A stretch of DNA of 64,000 nt from Sphingobacterium zeae (GCF_030818895.1 NZ_JAUTBA010000001.1:3162001-3226000), one strand, 5' to 3'. Numbered from the stretch's first letter, positions 45,092-55,219 are shown. Notes: generated by a model not told the origin, from the letters alone. Numbers and translations: made by a program.

Positions 45092-45976
45092 TTATATCGC
45101 AATTTTCCCTCCAGTTATTGCTAATGTGGCACCTGCTATGTAACTGCTATCTTCGGAAGCCAAAAAAACATATGCTGGGGCAATCTCTGCTGGTTGTGCT
45201 GGTCGTTTAATTGGGGTTTCCTTGCCAAAATTTTCTGGTTCAGGCATAGTCGAAGGTATTAACGGCGTCCATACGGGTCCGGGAGCTACAGCATTTACGC
45301 GAATACCTTTATCCTGTTGTAGAAGCATTTGCGCGAGATTCGCTGTAAAATTTTGTATAGCCCCCTTAGTTGCCGCATAGTCTAAAAGAACCGCACTTGG
45401 ATGATACGAGTTAACAGACGCTGTATTTATGATTGAGCTTCCAGGTTGCATATGAGGGACTGCTGCTTTTGATAGATAGAACATACTTCTTATATTCGTT
45501 TCGAAAGTACGATTCCATTCCTCTGCCTTCAACGCTTCGAGTGTCTTATGCGCCATCTGGTAAGCAGCGTTGTTGACTAAGATATCTATGCCTCCAAGTT
45601 CAGATAACGCGCAGTCTATTAGCTGGTTACAATAGTTTTCGTCACGAAGATCTCCTTTGGATAAAATAACTTTACGACCTGCCTCTTTTACGAGGCGAGC
45701 AGTTTCTTTTGCATCTTCATCTTCGATATCATAGCCATAGCTGATTATCAAATCTGCACCTTCGCGCGCATAAGCGATCGCAATGGCTCGGCCAATACCT
45801 GAATCTGCGCCTGTAATAACAGCTTTCGCACCGTTAAGCTTACCACTGCCAACATAAGTTTTTTCACCATGATCAGCTTGTGGTTTCATAGCAGTTTCCG
45901 TTCCAGGAACCTGCTGTTTTTGTTTTGGGAAAGGTGGTGTAGGATATTTTGTGTGTGGATCTTTAAACTGTGACAT
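45092..45976 (-). CDS. SDR-family oxidoreductase (YhdF/GSP39-like)
   Basis: The 294-residue protein has a polar N-terminal extension of about 45 residues, then a Rossmann fold with TGADSGIGRAIA, the NNAAYQ segment, catalytic Ser in INTASVNS, and Tyr-x-x-x-Lys (YAATK). The extension is typical of bacterial general-stress SDRs annotated as glucose/ribitol dehydrogenase homologues. The ATG at 45976 (MSQFKDPHTKYP) is preferred; the frame could extend to 46018 without similarity. A stress role is inferred from family only. The gene stands alone. Confidence 0.88.
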   Translation of the reverse strand: MSQFKDPHTKYPTPPFPKQKQQVPGTETAMKPQADHGEKTYVGSGKLNGAKAVITGADSGIGRAIAIAYAREGADLIISYGYDIEDEDAKETARLVKEAGRKVILSKGDLRDENYCNQLIDCALSELGGIDILVNNAAYQMAHKTLEALKAEEWNRTFETNIRSMFYLSKAAVPHMQPGSSIINTASVNSYHPSAVLLDYAATKGAIQNFTANLAQMLLQQDKGIRVNAVAPGPVWTPLIPSTMPEPENFGKETPIKRPAQPAEIAPAYVFLASEDSSYIAGATLAITGGKIAI

Positions 45977-46132
45977 ATTTTTTATTTTTTTGTTGTATAG
46001 TTGTTGTTTTGTGAACAATTCTTATAATGAAATCGTTCATAAAAACTATATTATAATGCACCTACGTCGCTAGTAAGATCTTTTAGGGGGTGCAAGAATG
46101 TAATGCGAAAAAGAATGGAGGATTTATCTTAT

Positions 46133-46501
46133 TTATTGCCTTTGCATCACTCTATCAATATTCACCTTAATGTTATCTAGATCAAAAGGTTTTGCTATAA
46201 AGCCATCCGCTCCATTATCATTGGCTATGGTTGCGCCATCAACGCTAGCGGAAAGCACTATAACAGGCAAATGCTTTATTTTATCGTTTTCACGAATTAT
46301 TTTTAACGCTTGATCGCCAGACAACAAAGGCATCCAAAGGTCGAGTAGAAGCAAATCTGGTGTATGCATTTCTATCTGCTCAATCAATAGGGTGCTATTG
46401 GCGACAGGTAAGACAACGTAACCTTCCAATTCTAAAAATAGCTCGAGAACTTCAAGTATTCCCTCGTCATCGTCACAAATCATTATTCGTTTAGCTTCCA
46501 T
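46133..46501 (-). CDS. Single-domain response regulator (receiver only)
   Basis: The 122-residue protein is one complete receiver domain: acidic pocket Asp10-Asp11-Asp12, phospho-acceptor Asp54 in LLLLDLWMPLLSG, the Ser in VIVLSAS, and the conserved Lys in FIAKPFDL. There is no output domain. It probably relays or competes for phosphate from a kinase not in its operon; the hybrid kinases nearby are possible partners without direct evidence. The start at 46501 is chosen; an ATG at 46519 in frame would add six residues. Confidence 0.85.
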   Translation of the reverse strand: MEAKRIMICDDDEGILEVLELFLELEGYVVLPVANSTLLIEQIEMHTPDLLLLDLWMPLLSGDQALKIIRENDKIKHLPVIVLSASVDGATIANDNGADGFIAKPFDLDNIKVNIDRVMQRQ

Positions 46502-46758
46502 GTACTTTTTGTTTTGCATAATAGATAATGTAGAAATAAAATTAGCGCCCTCATCGGCCTCACTTTCCATCCATAAAGGCAATTTTAATTCTTAGGAGAG
46601 ACGCAAATCATATGCCTTTAATACCGTCGAACGTATAAATCACCGGTAATTCAAGTACTTTAACTCTAAGAGTCTTGTTAGGAAACTTTTTTAAATGGAT
46701 TTAACTCAATGAAATCTAAAACATAGATAAATATTTAATTTAGGGCAGTGGTTTCATT

Positions 46759-47664
46759 TCAATTAACTCCTTTTGTGTGCATTGGAATACAATATATTGC
46801 TGTTGATGCGGTAATAAATAGATCAGTCCTCTCTTTTCCTCCGAAACACACGTTCGATGTCCAAGGTTCATTTATCTCAATATGTCCGATCAATACACCT
46901 TTCGGACTATAGATAGAAACACCTTTTCCAGTGAGGTAAATATTTCCCTCGTTGTCTAGGGTAAGTCCATCAGAGCCCTGCTCTATGACCGCTGTCTGCC
47001 CACTTAATTTACCCTCAGCATCAATCCTATACCGATACGTTTTATTTCGTTCAATGTCTGCTACATACAAATATCTTCCATCAGCCGAACCAACTATTCC
47101 GTTGGGCTTAGTTAGGTCATCAGCCACCACAATTGGCTTCGTTCCTTTTCCGAAAGGAAGGTAGTATACTTTTTGCCCCGCTATCTCTGGTTTCTTTCTA
47201 TCCCAATAATCACGTTGATAATAGGGATCTGTAAAATAAATACCTCCTTTTTTATCCACCCACAGGTCATTTGGGCCATTCAATTTTCTTCCATCGACAT
47301 CTGATAGCAGGACCGTAATGTTGCCATCCATGCTTATTGACCAAATTTCGTTTTTCTCATCCGAACATGACAGTAGTTGATTCAGATGATTAAAATACAG
47401 TCCATTTGCACGGCCTGAAGAATCTTTAAACAACGAAAGATGACCGTTTGTGCTGTATTTCCAGATTTTGTTATTTGGTTGGTCAGTAAAATAAATATTC
47501 CCATCTCGATCCACGGCGGGACCTTCTGTAAATTTAAAATCCCGAGATATTAATTTCAAGCTGTCTTGAATAAATAGCTGGGCTTTTATGTCTATCCCTC
47601 CTAACATAAAGAGGATGAATAAGAACGTGTGATAGGACCTGCAATAACTAACTGAATGTTCCAT
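46759..47664 (-). CDS. SMP-30/gluconolactonase/LRE-like protein, exported
   Basis: The 301-residue protein has a signal peptide (to about residue 28) and a six-bladed propeller with the metal ligands expected for this family: Glu in FTEGPAVDRDG, Asn in NGPNDLWVDKKGG and in KPNGIVGSADGRYLY, and Asp in SDGLTLDNEGNIY. Members hydrolyse sugar lactones or related esters. The exported location suggests use on external compounds. The gene stands alone. Confidence 0.85.
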   Translation of the reverse strand: MEHSVSYCRSYHTFLFILFMLGGIDIKAQLFIQDSLKLISRDFKFTEGPAVDRDGNIYFTDQPNNKIWKYSTNGHLSLFKDSSGRANGLYFNHLNQLLSCSDEKNEIWSISMDGNITVLLSDVDGRKLNGPNDLWVDKKGGIYFTDPYYQRDYWDRKKPEIAGQKVYYLPFGKGTKPIVVADDLTKPNGIVGSADGRYLYVADIERNKTYRYRIDAEGKLSGQTAVIEQGSDGLTLDNEGNIYLTGKGVSIYSPKGVLIGHIEINEPWTSNVCFGGKERTDLFITASTAIYCIPMHTKGVN

Positions 47665-48004
47665 AATGAAGTTTATTATTTCAAATTATTATTATCAATT
47701 ATAGTTCCACCATTAAAGTAAGCGCCATGTTGATATACTTGTTAAAGAAATTATATCTTAATGTGGTCGAATGATCAGGTATAATGTTAAATAATCAGAT
47801 ACAATATAGCCTTTATTTTTTTATGGGAAAAGTTTCTCTTTAGCAGCGATATAAAAATCGTGTGTGAGTAAAATAACGACTTTTATTTATATGGTTAAAT
47901 ATAACTATTGACTTAAGTATAACATCTGTGGTAACTTTGGGAATTGTATAGATGTTCAATCTACTAATTCAATTATTAAGATTCAAAAATTACTAGTGCC
48001 AAAT
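47665..48004. other. Divergent intergenic region between the SMP-30 and alpha/beta hydrolase genes
   Basis: The 340 bases hold no credible gene. They contain an imperfect direct repeat 20 bases apart (AATGATCAGGTATAAT from 47770 and AATAATCAGATACAAT from 47790, 13 of 16 identical) and the promoter at 47908-47939. Confidence 0.5.
47908..47939 (+). promoter_or_regulatory. Promoter of the alpha/beta hydrolase gene
   Basis: TTG at 47908-47910 and TAACTTTG at 47932-47939 (full TAnnTTTG match) are separated by 21 bases. The ATG at 48005 follows 65 bases later. Confidence 0.5.
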
Positions 48005-49006
48005 ATGACTATTCCATTTAGTATTGTTTTGTTAAGTTTTTTTATAATGATTTATCATACGCCTTTTACAAACGTAGGAGAGCGGCAGGTTACTTATACT
48101 GATTATTCCCGAGGGCGAACTTTGAGATCCCAAATTTGGTATCCAACAGCGGATACAAATATTAAAGATACGCAACTACCATTTGTTTTACCACCTACAG
48201 TAAAAGATGCAAAATTTATACAAAAGAAATATCCATTGGTTGTACTTTCTCATGGTACAGGAGGAAATCGATATAGCTTATCATGGTTGGCAATTGAATT
48301 AGCAAAAAATGGATATTTTGTGATAGCTCCGGATCATTGGGGAAATACCATCGATAATAAAATTCCTGAGAACTTCGTGCGTTATTGGGATAGGCCGCTG
48401 GATATGAGCTTTCTAGTTTCATCATTGCTTAAAGATCCTGTTTATCATAGTTACATAGACAGTAATAAGATAGCGGGAATCGGATTTTCGTTGGGAGGCT
48501 ACACCACTTTAGCACTTGCTGGCGTTAAAATTGATTGTGATAAACTCAAGATAAAAGCATCTATAGTGAAAAATCGCCAACAATTTGTTGTTCCCGAGCT
48601 GGGTGATCTTCAAGAACTCATACAAAAAATTCCATGCAACCAAGTGCCAGGAAATTTAAGAGATAGTCGATTTAAAGTCAACATAGCTTTATCACCAGCT
48701 TTGGGACTGGGGCTTTCGGAAGAAAAACAAAGCAAAAAATCTTCGGTTTTAATCATTGGAGCTGCAGATGATTCCATTGCTCCGCTGGCATCGAATGCGC
48801 TTAAATATAGTCAGGTTATGAAAGGCTCAAAATATAGCGTACTGCCAGTCAAAACGGGGCATTATGTTTTTTTAAACGAAGGAAAATCCTATTTAGTTAA
48901 CGAAGAACCGACTTTTTATTGCGATCACGAGACTATTAACAGAAGATCGGTGCATCGTCAAGTGGCTGCAGAAATAAAACGTTTCCTTTGCGAACATCTG
49001 CAGTAA
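48005..49006 (+). CDS. Alpha/beta hydrolase (dienelactone hydrolase/PAF-acetylhydrolase-like), exported
   Basis: The 333-residue protein starts at ATG 48005; the in-frame GTG at 47996 would add three residues. A signal or anchor segment (about 3-17) precedes the fold. The oxyanion HG motif is in VVLSHGTGGNRYS and the nucleophile elbow is GFSLGG with Ser162. Asp and His candidates are in LIIGAADDSIAPLA and VKTGHYVFL. The opening (R-x-L-R-x-x-I-W-Y-P) is typical of esterases related to platelet-activating-factor acetylhydrolase. The substrate is unknown. Confidence 0.82.
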   Translation: MTIPFSIVLLSFFIMIYHTPFTNVGERQVTYTDYSRGRTLRSQIWYPTADTNIKDTQLPFVLPPTVKDAKFIQKKYPLVVLSHGTGGNRYSLSWLAIELAKNGYFVIAPDHWGNTIDNKIPENFVRYWDRPLDMSFLVSSLLKDPVYHSYIDSNKIAGIGFSLGGYTTLALAGVKIDCDKLKIKASIVKNRQQFVVPELGDLQELIQKIPCNQVPGNLRDSRFKVNIALSPALGLGLSEEKQSKKSSVLIIGAADDSIAPLASNALKYSQVMKGSKYSVLPVKTGHYVFLNEGKSYLVNEEPTFYCDHETINRRSVHRQVAAEIKRFLCEHLQ

Positions 49007-49174
49007 TTGACCGCCGATTTTTCAATATGTGGCTCCAATAGCTACCAGCTTCATCACCTCTCAACGGGATGGCCTACTACGCTCTCAAATAGTTGAAAAG
49101 TGACATGGTTGTAAGTCAATTAGTCAAAAAATAAATTTATTAGTTTCTGTATTAATAAGTTAATTGATACAGGA

Positions 49175-49205
49175 TTGTTACAAATAGAGATTTTTCTTAA
49201 TTTTG
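49175..49205 (+). promoter_or_regulatory. Promoter of the uncharacterised gene pair
   Basis: TTG at 49175-49177 and TAATTTTG at 49198-49205 (full TAnnTTTG match) are separated by 20 bases. The first start codon follows 30 bases later. Confidence 0.5.
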
Positions 49206-49235
49206 GTATTTTAGTATTTATAATTCATTCAATTT

Positions 49236-49982
49236 ATGCTTTTCATTTATACGCGTTACGAGTACGTTCTAGGGAGTAAAAATATTTTAGCTACATTAAA
49301 AAATGAGACAATACCGCAAAATTTTAATCTTAATATCATCACACCAGCAACCAAATTTTTAGGATTCCCAATTGGTGGAGGTTTGGTAAAGATGTCGCGC
49401 TTAGTGGATCAAAACGGACAGGTCATCCACGCTCGAAATTATTCACCCGAAATAAAAGAGGAAGTTAAGAAATTTAAAAAGACACTTAAAATCCCCTATA
49501 TTAAACTATGGAAAGGGTATTTGATGATAGCCTCAATAGCGATTGCCGGCTCTATCATTTACGGTATAAAACTAAATTTGGATGGTAAAAAATACAGTAA
49601 TGAAAAGGGTAAGCTCGTGAAGTCGGCTCGACAATTACAAGTGGGACAGCTGTATGGAGCAAGTTTTTTTACTGATGCTGAAGGAAATAATATCGAAGGT
49701 TTGCCAGGCGGTTGGGTTAAAATTCTAAAGATAGAAGGAGATACAATTTTTGTTCAACGGTCAAAAAAAATGACAGATCGTGCGATGTTTGAAATGGAAG
49801 ATTTGGAATCAATCAAACCAACAACCGATGAAGATTGGAATAACCATATCGAGAGAATGGATTATCCACTATTCAAAGAAGCTGCCCTTAATAAAGATTT
49901 ATCAAGAATAGATCTTTCATATATTGGTGCGGACCATGATAAATATTCTGGCGTCATTATGTCTTTCAAGGGCGTTGAGTAG
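49236..49982 (+). CDS. Hypothetical membrane-anchored protein, first of a two-gene unit
   Basis: The 248-residue protein has a soluble N-terminal part (1-90), one hydrophobic helix (about 92-112, YLMIASIAIAGSIIYG) and a polar C-terminal domain containing GLPGGWVKILKIEGDTIFVQ, which reads as a small beta-fold. I do not recognise the family and it has no catalytic motif that I can see. It has its own promoter-like elements, and a second uncharacterised gene follows 29 bases after its stop. The pair is probably co-transcribed and may form a membrane complex. Confidence 0.7.
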   Translation: MLFIYTRYEYVLGSKNILATLKNETIPQNFNLNIITPATKFLGFPIGGGLVKMSRLVDQNGQVIHARNYSPEIKEEVKKFKKTLKIPYIKLWKGYLMIASIAIAGSIIYGIKLNLDGKKYSNEKGKLVKSARQLQVGQLYGASFFTDAEGNNIEGLPGGWVKILKIEGDTIFVQRSKKMTDRAMFEMEDLESIKPTTDEDWNNHIERMDYPLFKEAALNKDLSRIDLSYIGADHDKYSGVIMSFKGVE

Positions 49983-50011
49983 TTACTTTTATTAAACTAA
50001 TCATATAGAAA

Positions 50012-50725
50012 ATGGGAGAGAAGTTTACCAACTTTGACGGAGGGGAAAATGAAAATAAGCAGGAAACACAGCGTACTGTATCATTTCAAAAAAGCGGTCC
50101 ATTTTTTATTATTTTGCCTTTTTTAATCCCCTTATTTTTTATCGGAAAAACTTTCGGTTGGTGGCAAAAGGAATTTGTCGCGAGAGGATATATTATTGGA
50201 ATTGAATCAAATGGTAAAATCTATGAGCTGGGCAATGGTGGTGTATTTGCGTTCAGTAAACGTTTCGTTAGCGATAAGAAAGTGTTTTTAAAGGCTGGAT
50301 CAGGTACAGTATGTTTTATTTCTGCACTAGCGGAGCAACACTACCAACTCAATCCAGAAAAACCGAACAATCCATTTTTTCAGGGGAGCGTCACCTTTAT
50401 TAATTACGATAAATCGAAAATTTTCTGTCGGGAGGAGAGAAAATACGTTGACGCTAGTTCATACTATACGGTAAATAGTGCTTTTGATCGGGATGGCCAA
50501 CTTTTGTTGGCCTACAGTACCGACGACAAAGCTCCAAAATCCTTAAGGAAGCCCCAATTTATAAAAACTATCATTAATCAAGGCATGTCTCGCCGCTCGG
50601 GGGGAAGTGTAAGTGATGTGAAAGATCCTTATATTGATGTCTCAGCGATCTTTGAACAATATTTTCATAAAAAGTTGAATTATTCGGTTGACGAGGAAAA
50701 GAAAATTATACGTCTAATTTTATAG
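50012..50725 (+). CDS. Hypothetical membrane-anchored protein, second of a two-gene unit
   Basis: The 237-residue protein has a short polar Asn/Glu-rich N-terminus, one hydrophobic helix (about 30-47, FFIILPFLIPLFFIGKTFGW) and a C-terminal domain of about 185 residues with no recognised motif. The topology mirrors that of the preceding gene: a soluble start, a single helix, and a larger C-terminal domain. It is probably in the same operon and may act with its partner. It converges on the broken kinase gene. Confidence 0.68.
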   Translation: MGEKFTNFDGGENENKQETQRTVSFQKSGPFFIILPFLIPLFFIGKTFGWWQKEFVARGYIIGIESNGKIYELGNGGVFAFSKRFVSDKKVFLKAGSGTVCFISALAEQHYQLNPEKPNNPFFQGSVTFINYDKSKIFCREERKYVDASSYYTVNSAFDRDGQLLLAYSTDDKAPKSLRKPQFIKTIINQGMSRRSGGSVSDVKDPYIDVSAIFEQYFHKKLNYSVDEEKKIIRLIL

Positions 50726-50875
50726 TTGTCGATAAAGATCTTATCCGTGGAATATGTAAAAAAACTAAACTTAATTTTTTTTATAGTCTCTGTAGTTATG
50801 AAAGAGCGTCCACCGTTCTTGGATGTCAAGTTAATATACACGTTCTTAAACGGTTTTAAAATTGTTACGTCATGA

Positions 50876-53455
50876 TTAGTCCACCTTTATATATTTCTTG
50901 AGTACATCAAAAAGTTCAGCCTGTCGTATAGGTTTGGCATGAAGGTCATTCATTCCGTATTCAATGCATCTTTCTCTTTCTTCCGGTACACTGCCAGCAG
51001 TTAGGCCTATGATAGGTACATCTTGATAACCCGGCAACATTCTAATATATCGTGTCGCATCAATACCACTCATTGTTGGCATCTGTACATCAATAATAAT
51101 AACAACGAACTGCTTCTTGTTACATTCTTCCAATGCCTGCATACCATTGACAGCTTCTGTTAGTTGCACAGTAGGAGCAAAGTCCCTGATTAACTTATTA
51201 TTTAGGGCCATATTCACAGGATTGTCATCAACCAATAATACTTCCGATGGTAGAACAAATAACGGTGGTTGTCCTCCTACTTGGTTCACTATGTTTTCTG
51301 CTGCAGTATTTTTATTAATGTTTTTAAGTATTTGGTATAATTCATTGGACTTTATAGGCTTCATCAATAGATACATATTTTCAGTATTTTTACGCGATGT
51401 ATATTTTTCCAGTTCCTCGGAAGAAGCAGCGAGTAGTATAAATGGGGTAGTCTCTTTGTGCCGATTTAATAATCCTTTTATTTTATCGATTGTTTCCAAT
51501 CCCGACATTATAGGCATATGATGATCCATTAGGATCACGTCAAACCGTTCACCTTTTAACATGATATCTAACGCTTCCATTCCATTAGAAGCCAAGGAGG
51601 ACTTGATATCTTTATAGGCAAGCATGTGTTCTAGAATGATTCTGTTGGATTCATTATCATCGACAATTAGAGCCGTTTTGATAGATATCTCATCCTCAAC
51701 TTTCCATTCGGGAATTTCATAGGGGACCTTGATATCGAAGAAAAATACTGAACCGCTTCCCATTTGGCTGATTAGGGATAAATGACTTCCCATATATCCC
51801 AAAATATTGTTCGAGATGGTTAGCCCGAGCCCCGTGCCTCCATATCTTTTGCTAATAGAACTGTTTTCTTGGGTAAAAGCATCAAAAATATATTTCTGTT
51901 TCTCAGCAGGATTCCAATCCCTGTATCTCTTACTGAAAAGCGTAAAGTGATCATGTTATCGTCTATGTCTAACTTCTCAACCTTTAATTCAATCTCTCCC
52001 TGTTCTGTAAATTTAACGGAATTACCCAAAAGGTTGATTAAGATTTGCTTTAACCTTGCTTCATCAAAGGATAACATTTTTGGTAATTCTGGTTCAACAT
52101 TCAGCAAGAGTTCGATGTTTTTTTTGTGCGATTGATAAAGAATAACATTTATAACTTGGCTTAGCATATCATAAATATTGCTTTTTTCGATTGAGAGCTC
52201 CATTTTTCCGGATTCTATTTTGGAAAAATCCAATATATCATTGATAATTCCAAGCAGGTTTTCACCGGACTCATTGATATAATTCAGATATTGCTTCTGT
52301 GTTTCATTCAGTGGTGTTCTCAAGAGGAGGTCGGAAAAACCAATAACCCCATTCAAAGGCGTACGAATTTCATGACTCATGTTGGCTAAAAATTCGGATT
52401 TTGCCTTGCTGGCAAGATCTGCGGCTTCTTTCGCATTTTTTAGCTCATCATTAATTTTTACTGCATTAGTAATATTTTGTATGGAAATAATGATACCGCC
52501 TACATCGTCGTTTGTAAGATACCAAGGCCCCACTTTAAGGTCATAATGCTGAATTTCTTCCTTTCCTTTCACCTTTAATTTAAAGTCTCCATGATTGTAA
52601 GTTTGTCCCAACAATGCATTCCTGTAGATTTCTGTTCTTTCTCCTGGAATATCCGGAGATGTGCTGAAGAGATTTTTGCCGATAAGATTCACATCATGAA
52701 CATCAAATTCCTCTTTCCATTTGCTACTTACAGCAACATAGTTAAAGACTTTGTCGAACATCGCTAAAGGAATAGGGACATCAGTGGCGAAAGATTGCAT
52801 CATAGCCTCTTTGCGCGTAATTTCCAGCAACATTTTTTTAACGGTATCAATGTCCTGAATAATTCCATAAACTCTGTTGCAGATTTCATCTTTAAATTCA
52901 GGAATACCTTTTACTCTCACCCAGATTGTAATGCCGTCATTACGCAAAAGCTGAAGCTCTTCATCAAAAGAAATTCCTTGTTGTACAGCCCTGTCAAAGA
53001 GCGATTTTATTCGTTTTTCATTTTCTCCTTCATAAAATCCAAGAGCATTTTCAAAGGTTGGTTGGAAATTGCTTTTGATTTTGTGAATTTCCCTCGTGCT
53101 CTGAGACCAGAAGAGCTTACCAGTTTTCATATTAGCCTCCCAGCCGCCAACTTGTGCTACCGCACTTGTTTCCTCCAGCATTTCCTTGGTACGAAAAAGA
53201 TCCTTTTCGAGCTTATCTCTGCGTAAAATGTCGGATTTTAATAGTAAGCTGATATCCCCGATTGCCTGTCTCAGCATCTAAGAGTATGTTTAGAAGATCT
53301 TTTATCAGACTTATAGATTCCTTACTTTTTAAGAAGCTTTCTCTATTCTCCATCTGGTTTCGAATGCTGATATAGGATGCTACTGAACTTGCAATCAGCA
53401 GTAGCAATGAGAGCACTATACCTATCTGAAGATTTCTAATAATTTTTTTCGGCAT
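50876..53455 (-). pseudogene. Hybrid sensor histidine kinase, broken by a deletion and a frameshift
   Basis: Three consecutive frames make up one gene. The first (from ATG 53455) has a membrane helix and the start of a CHASE3 sensor up to GNRGYQLT, then stops at 53213. The second (53277-51820) resumes at the coiled linker KLEKDLFRTKEMLEETS, with PAS domains and the kinase His motif FLANMSHEIRTPLNG. It loses frame at about 51909, where ATCCTGCT stands in place of a likely ATCCCTGCT (one C lost). The third frame ends the ATPase domain and adds two receivers (LLMDHHMP-type Asp region and IIIDVQMP). About 100 residues of CHASE3 are missing. The gene cannot make a full protein unless the lesions are sequence errors. 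Confidence 0.8.
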
Positions 53456-53557
53456 TGTATGGTTGTTTACAGTCAAGATACTAAAAAAGTGGAACATTAT
53501 AGATTTAAGTACACACGTACTTTAAACTATCAAATTTGCACAGCTATTAATAATAAT

Positions 53558-53589
53558 CTCTAATAAAAAAACTCTCTAATAAAAAAACT
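53558..53589. repeat. Tandem duplication of a 16-base unit
   Basis: CTCTAATAAAAAAACT occurs twice in a row without change (53558-53573 and 53574-53589), between the kinase pseudogene start and the end of the reductase gene. It looks like a slippage duplication around the A-run. Confidence 0.85.
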
Positions 53590-53594
53590 GTAAA

Positions 53595-54191
53595 CTAAGT
53601 TGCGGTTGTTATATTCATATCATTAAAAGCCATCGAGGCCGTATATTCCAAATATTTTGTCCTATCAAATCTATCCATATTGTGTAATGGGCCTATAAAT
53701 GTACTTTGAATGGAAGACACGCCACAATATTTCAATATGCCTTTTTCCAATTGAACGAGCCCACAAGAATGATAAATTTCTTCATAAGTATCCAGAGATA
53801 AATCGCCTGATGTGGTAATAATTCTTGCTGTCTTTGAACGTAGCAGCCCCGTAATAATCCCATTTTTAGCACTTTTAAAGGCTAGTCCAGGTAGAAATAA
53901 ACGGTCGATAAAGCCTTTCATAATTGCAGGCATACCCACCCACCACAGCGGATGTATCCAAACCTGGTGTTGGCTCCATTGTATATCTTCCAATGCTTTT
54001 ACCAAATCTGGTTCAAGATCCATCCTTTGTCGATAGCCAAACTGGAGATTGGGGTTAAAATTTAATGCTCCTATGGCTACATAGCGTATATCAGCCCCAT
54101 TTGCTAATGAAGATTTAATGTATGACTGTGCTAACGCTTCGTTGAAGCTTTCGTTATCGGGATGTCCGTTGATGACTACTATTTTTTTCAT
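53595..54191 (-). CDS. NAD(P)H-dependent flavin oxidoreductase (flavodoxin-like fold, NQO/KefF type)
   Basis: The 198-residue protein has the opening VVINGHPDNESFNEALAQ, the strand-helix HPLWWVGMPAIMKGFIDR and a later aromatic/Gly turn (LPGLAFKSAKNG), typical of the Flavodoxin_2 family. It binds FMN or FAD and reduces quinones by two electrons with NAD(P)H, avoiding semiquinones. It follows the MDR quinone reductase gene on the same strand by 61 bases, and the pair is probably controlled by the divergent AraC regulator. Confidence 0.88.
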   Translation of the reverse strand: MKKIVVINGHPDNESFNEALAQSYIKSSLANGADIRYVAIGALNFNPNLQFGYRQRMDLEPDLVKALEDIQWSQHQVWIHPLWWVGMPAIMKGFIDRLFLPGLAFKSAKNGIITGLLRSKTARIITTSGDLSLDTYEEIYHSCGLVQLEKGILKYCGVSSIQSTFIGPLHNMDRFDRTKYLEYTASMAFNDMNITTAT

Positions 54192-54252
54192 TTCTTTTGA
54201 TTTAAATGCTGTTGGATAACTTGACTGGCTGCTTGTAAAATGGCTTAACGTT

Positions 54253-55200
54253 TTATAAAGTGACTACTATTTTTCCAACTGTACGGCCTGTTTCGATGTG
54301 TAGATGTGCCTTTGCCATCTCGTCGAAATTGTACACATGAGAAATATGAGGTTTCAAGATACCTCTTTCTAATAGTGACGCAATTCGCTGCATATCAATA
54401 CCGCTAGAATAAACGGACATGAAGTAGCAGGCATGTAACTGCTTTTGTTGCGCTTTAAGCTCGTCGTCTTTTGTGTGACCAGACGGTAATGCCACTATAG
54501 TTCCAAACGGCTTGAGTACACTTACGGACTTTTGGAAGTTATCGCCCCCAATGGCTTCTAGTACAAAATCTATGTCATATAGTACATCTTCAAAATGTGT
54601 CGTTTCATAATTTATGTGTTTATCTGCACCCAAGCTGAGGACAAAATCTCGATTGGAATTAGATGATGTTGCAACCACATAAGCACCAATATGTTTTGCA
54701 ATCTGTATAGCAAAATGTCCTACGCCACCCGAAGCTCCGTGAATAAGAACCTTATCTTTCGGTCTCAATTTTCCATAACTGTCAAACGCCTGCCATGCTG
54801 TTAAGGCCGATAGGGTACTGGCCGCGGCTTCGATATGGCTAATGCTATGCGGCTTCAAAGCAAGATGCTCCGCCGGAGCAGAGACGTATTCGGCGTACGC
54901 TTTGCCGTGACCAACAAAATTGACCATCCCGAAAACTTCATCACCAATTTTAAATTGGTGAACCTGATCCCCGGTTTCTATCACTTCTCCAGAAACATCC
55001 CACCCCAAAATCAATGGATCATGATGCGCTAAATCTTCTGCTAAAGGTGCTTGCTTGCTACGGACTTTAGCATCAACAGGATTAACACTGATGGCCCTCA
55101 CCTTTATCAAAACTTCATATGCTTTAACAGTTGGTCTTTCAATATTCTTGTAAACAAGACCAGTGGTATTTCCGAACTTTTCCAATACTATTGCTTTCAT
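54253..55200 (-). CDS. Quinone oxidoreductase-like MDR protein
   Basis: The 315-residue protein belongs to the medium-chain dehydrogenase superfamily. The catalytic half has PVDAKVRSKQ and GWDVSGEVIETG, and the cofactor half has HGASGGVGHFAIQIAKHIGA for NADPH. The Cys/His zinc ligands of alcohol dehydrogenases are absent, which places it in the zinc-free quinone/enone reductase branch. It is the first gene of a two-gene unit and diverges from the AraC gene. A -7 element is seen at 55220-55227. Confidence 0.9.
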   Translation of the reverse strand: MKAIVLEKFGNTTGLVYKNIERPTVKAYEVLIKVRAISVNPVDAKVRSKQAPLAEDLAHHDPLILGWDVSGEVIETGDQVHQFKIGDEVFGMVNFVGHGKAYAEYVSAPAEHLALKPHSISHIEAAASTLSALTAWQAFDSYGKLRPKDKVLIHGASGGVGHFAIQIAKHIGAYVVATSSNSNRDFVLSLGADKHINYETTHFEDVLYDIDFVLEAIGGDNFQKSVSVLKPFGTIVALPSGHTKDDELKAQQKQLHACYFMSVYSSGIDMQRIASLLERGILKPHISHVYNFDEMAKAHLHIETGRTVGKIVVTL

Positions 55201-55219
55201 TTTCTTACTATTTATTAGG

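Noticed and set aside
50876..53455. Programmed frameshifting as an explanation for the split kinase
   Set aside because: No slippery heptamer is visible at the one-base lesion near 51909, and the first break also removes part of the CHASE3 domain, which points to decay.
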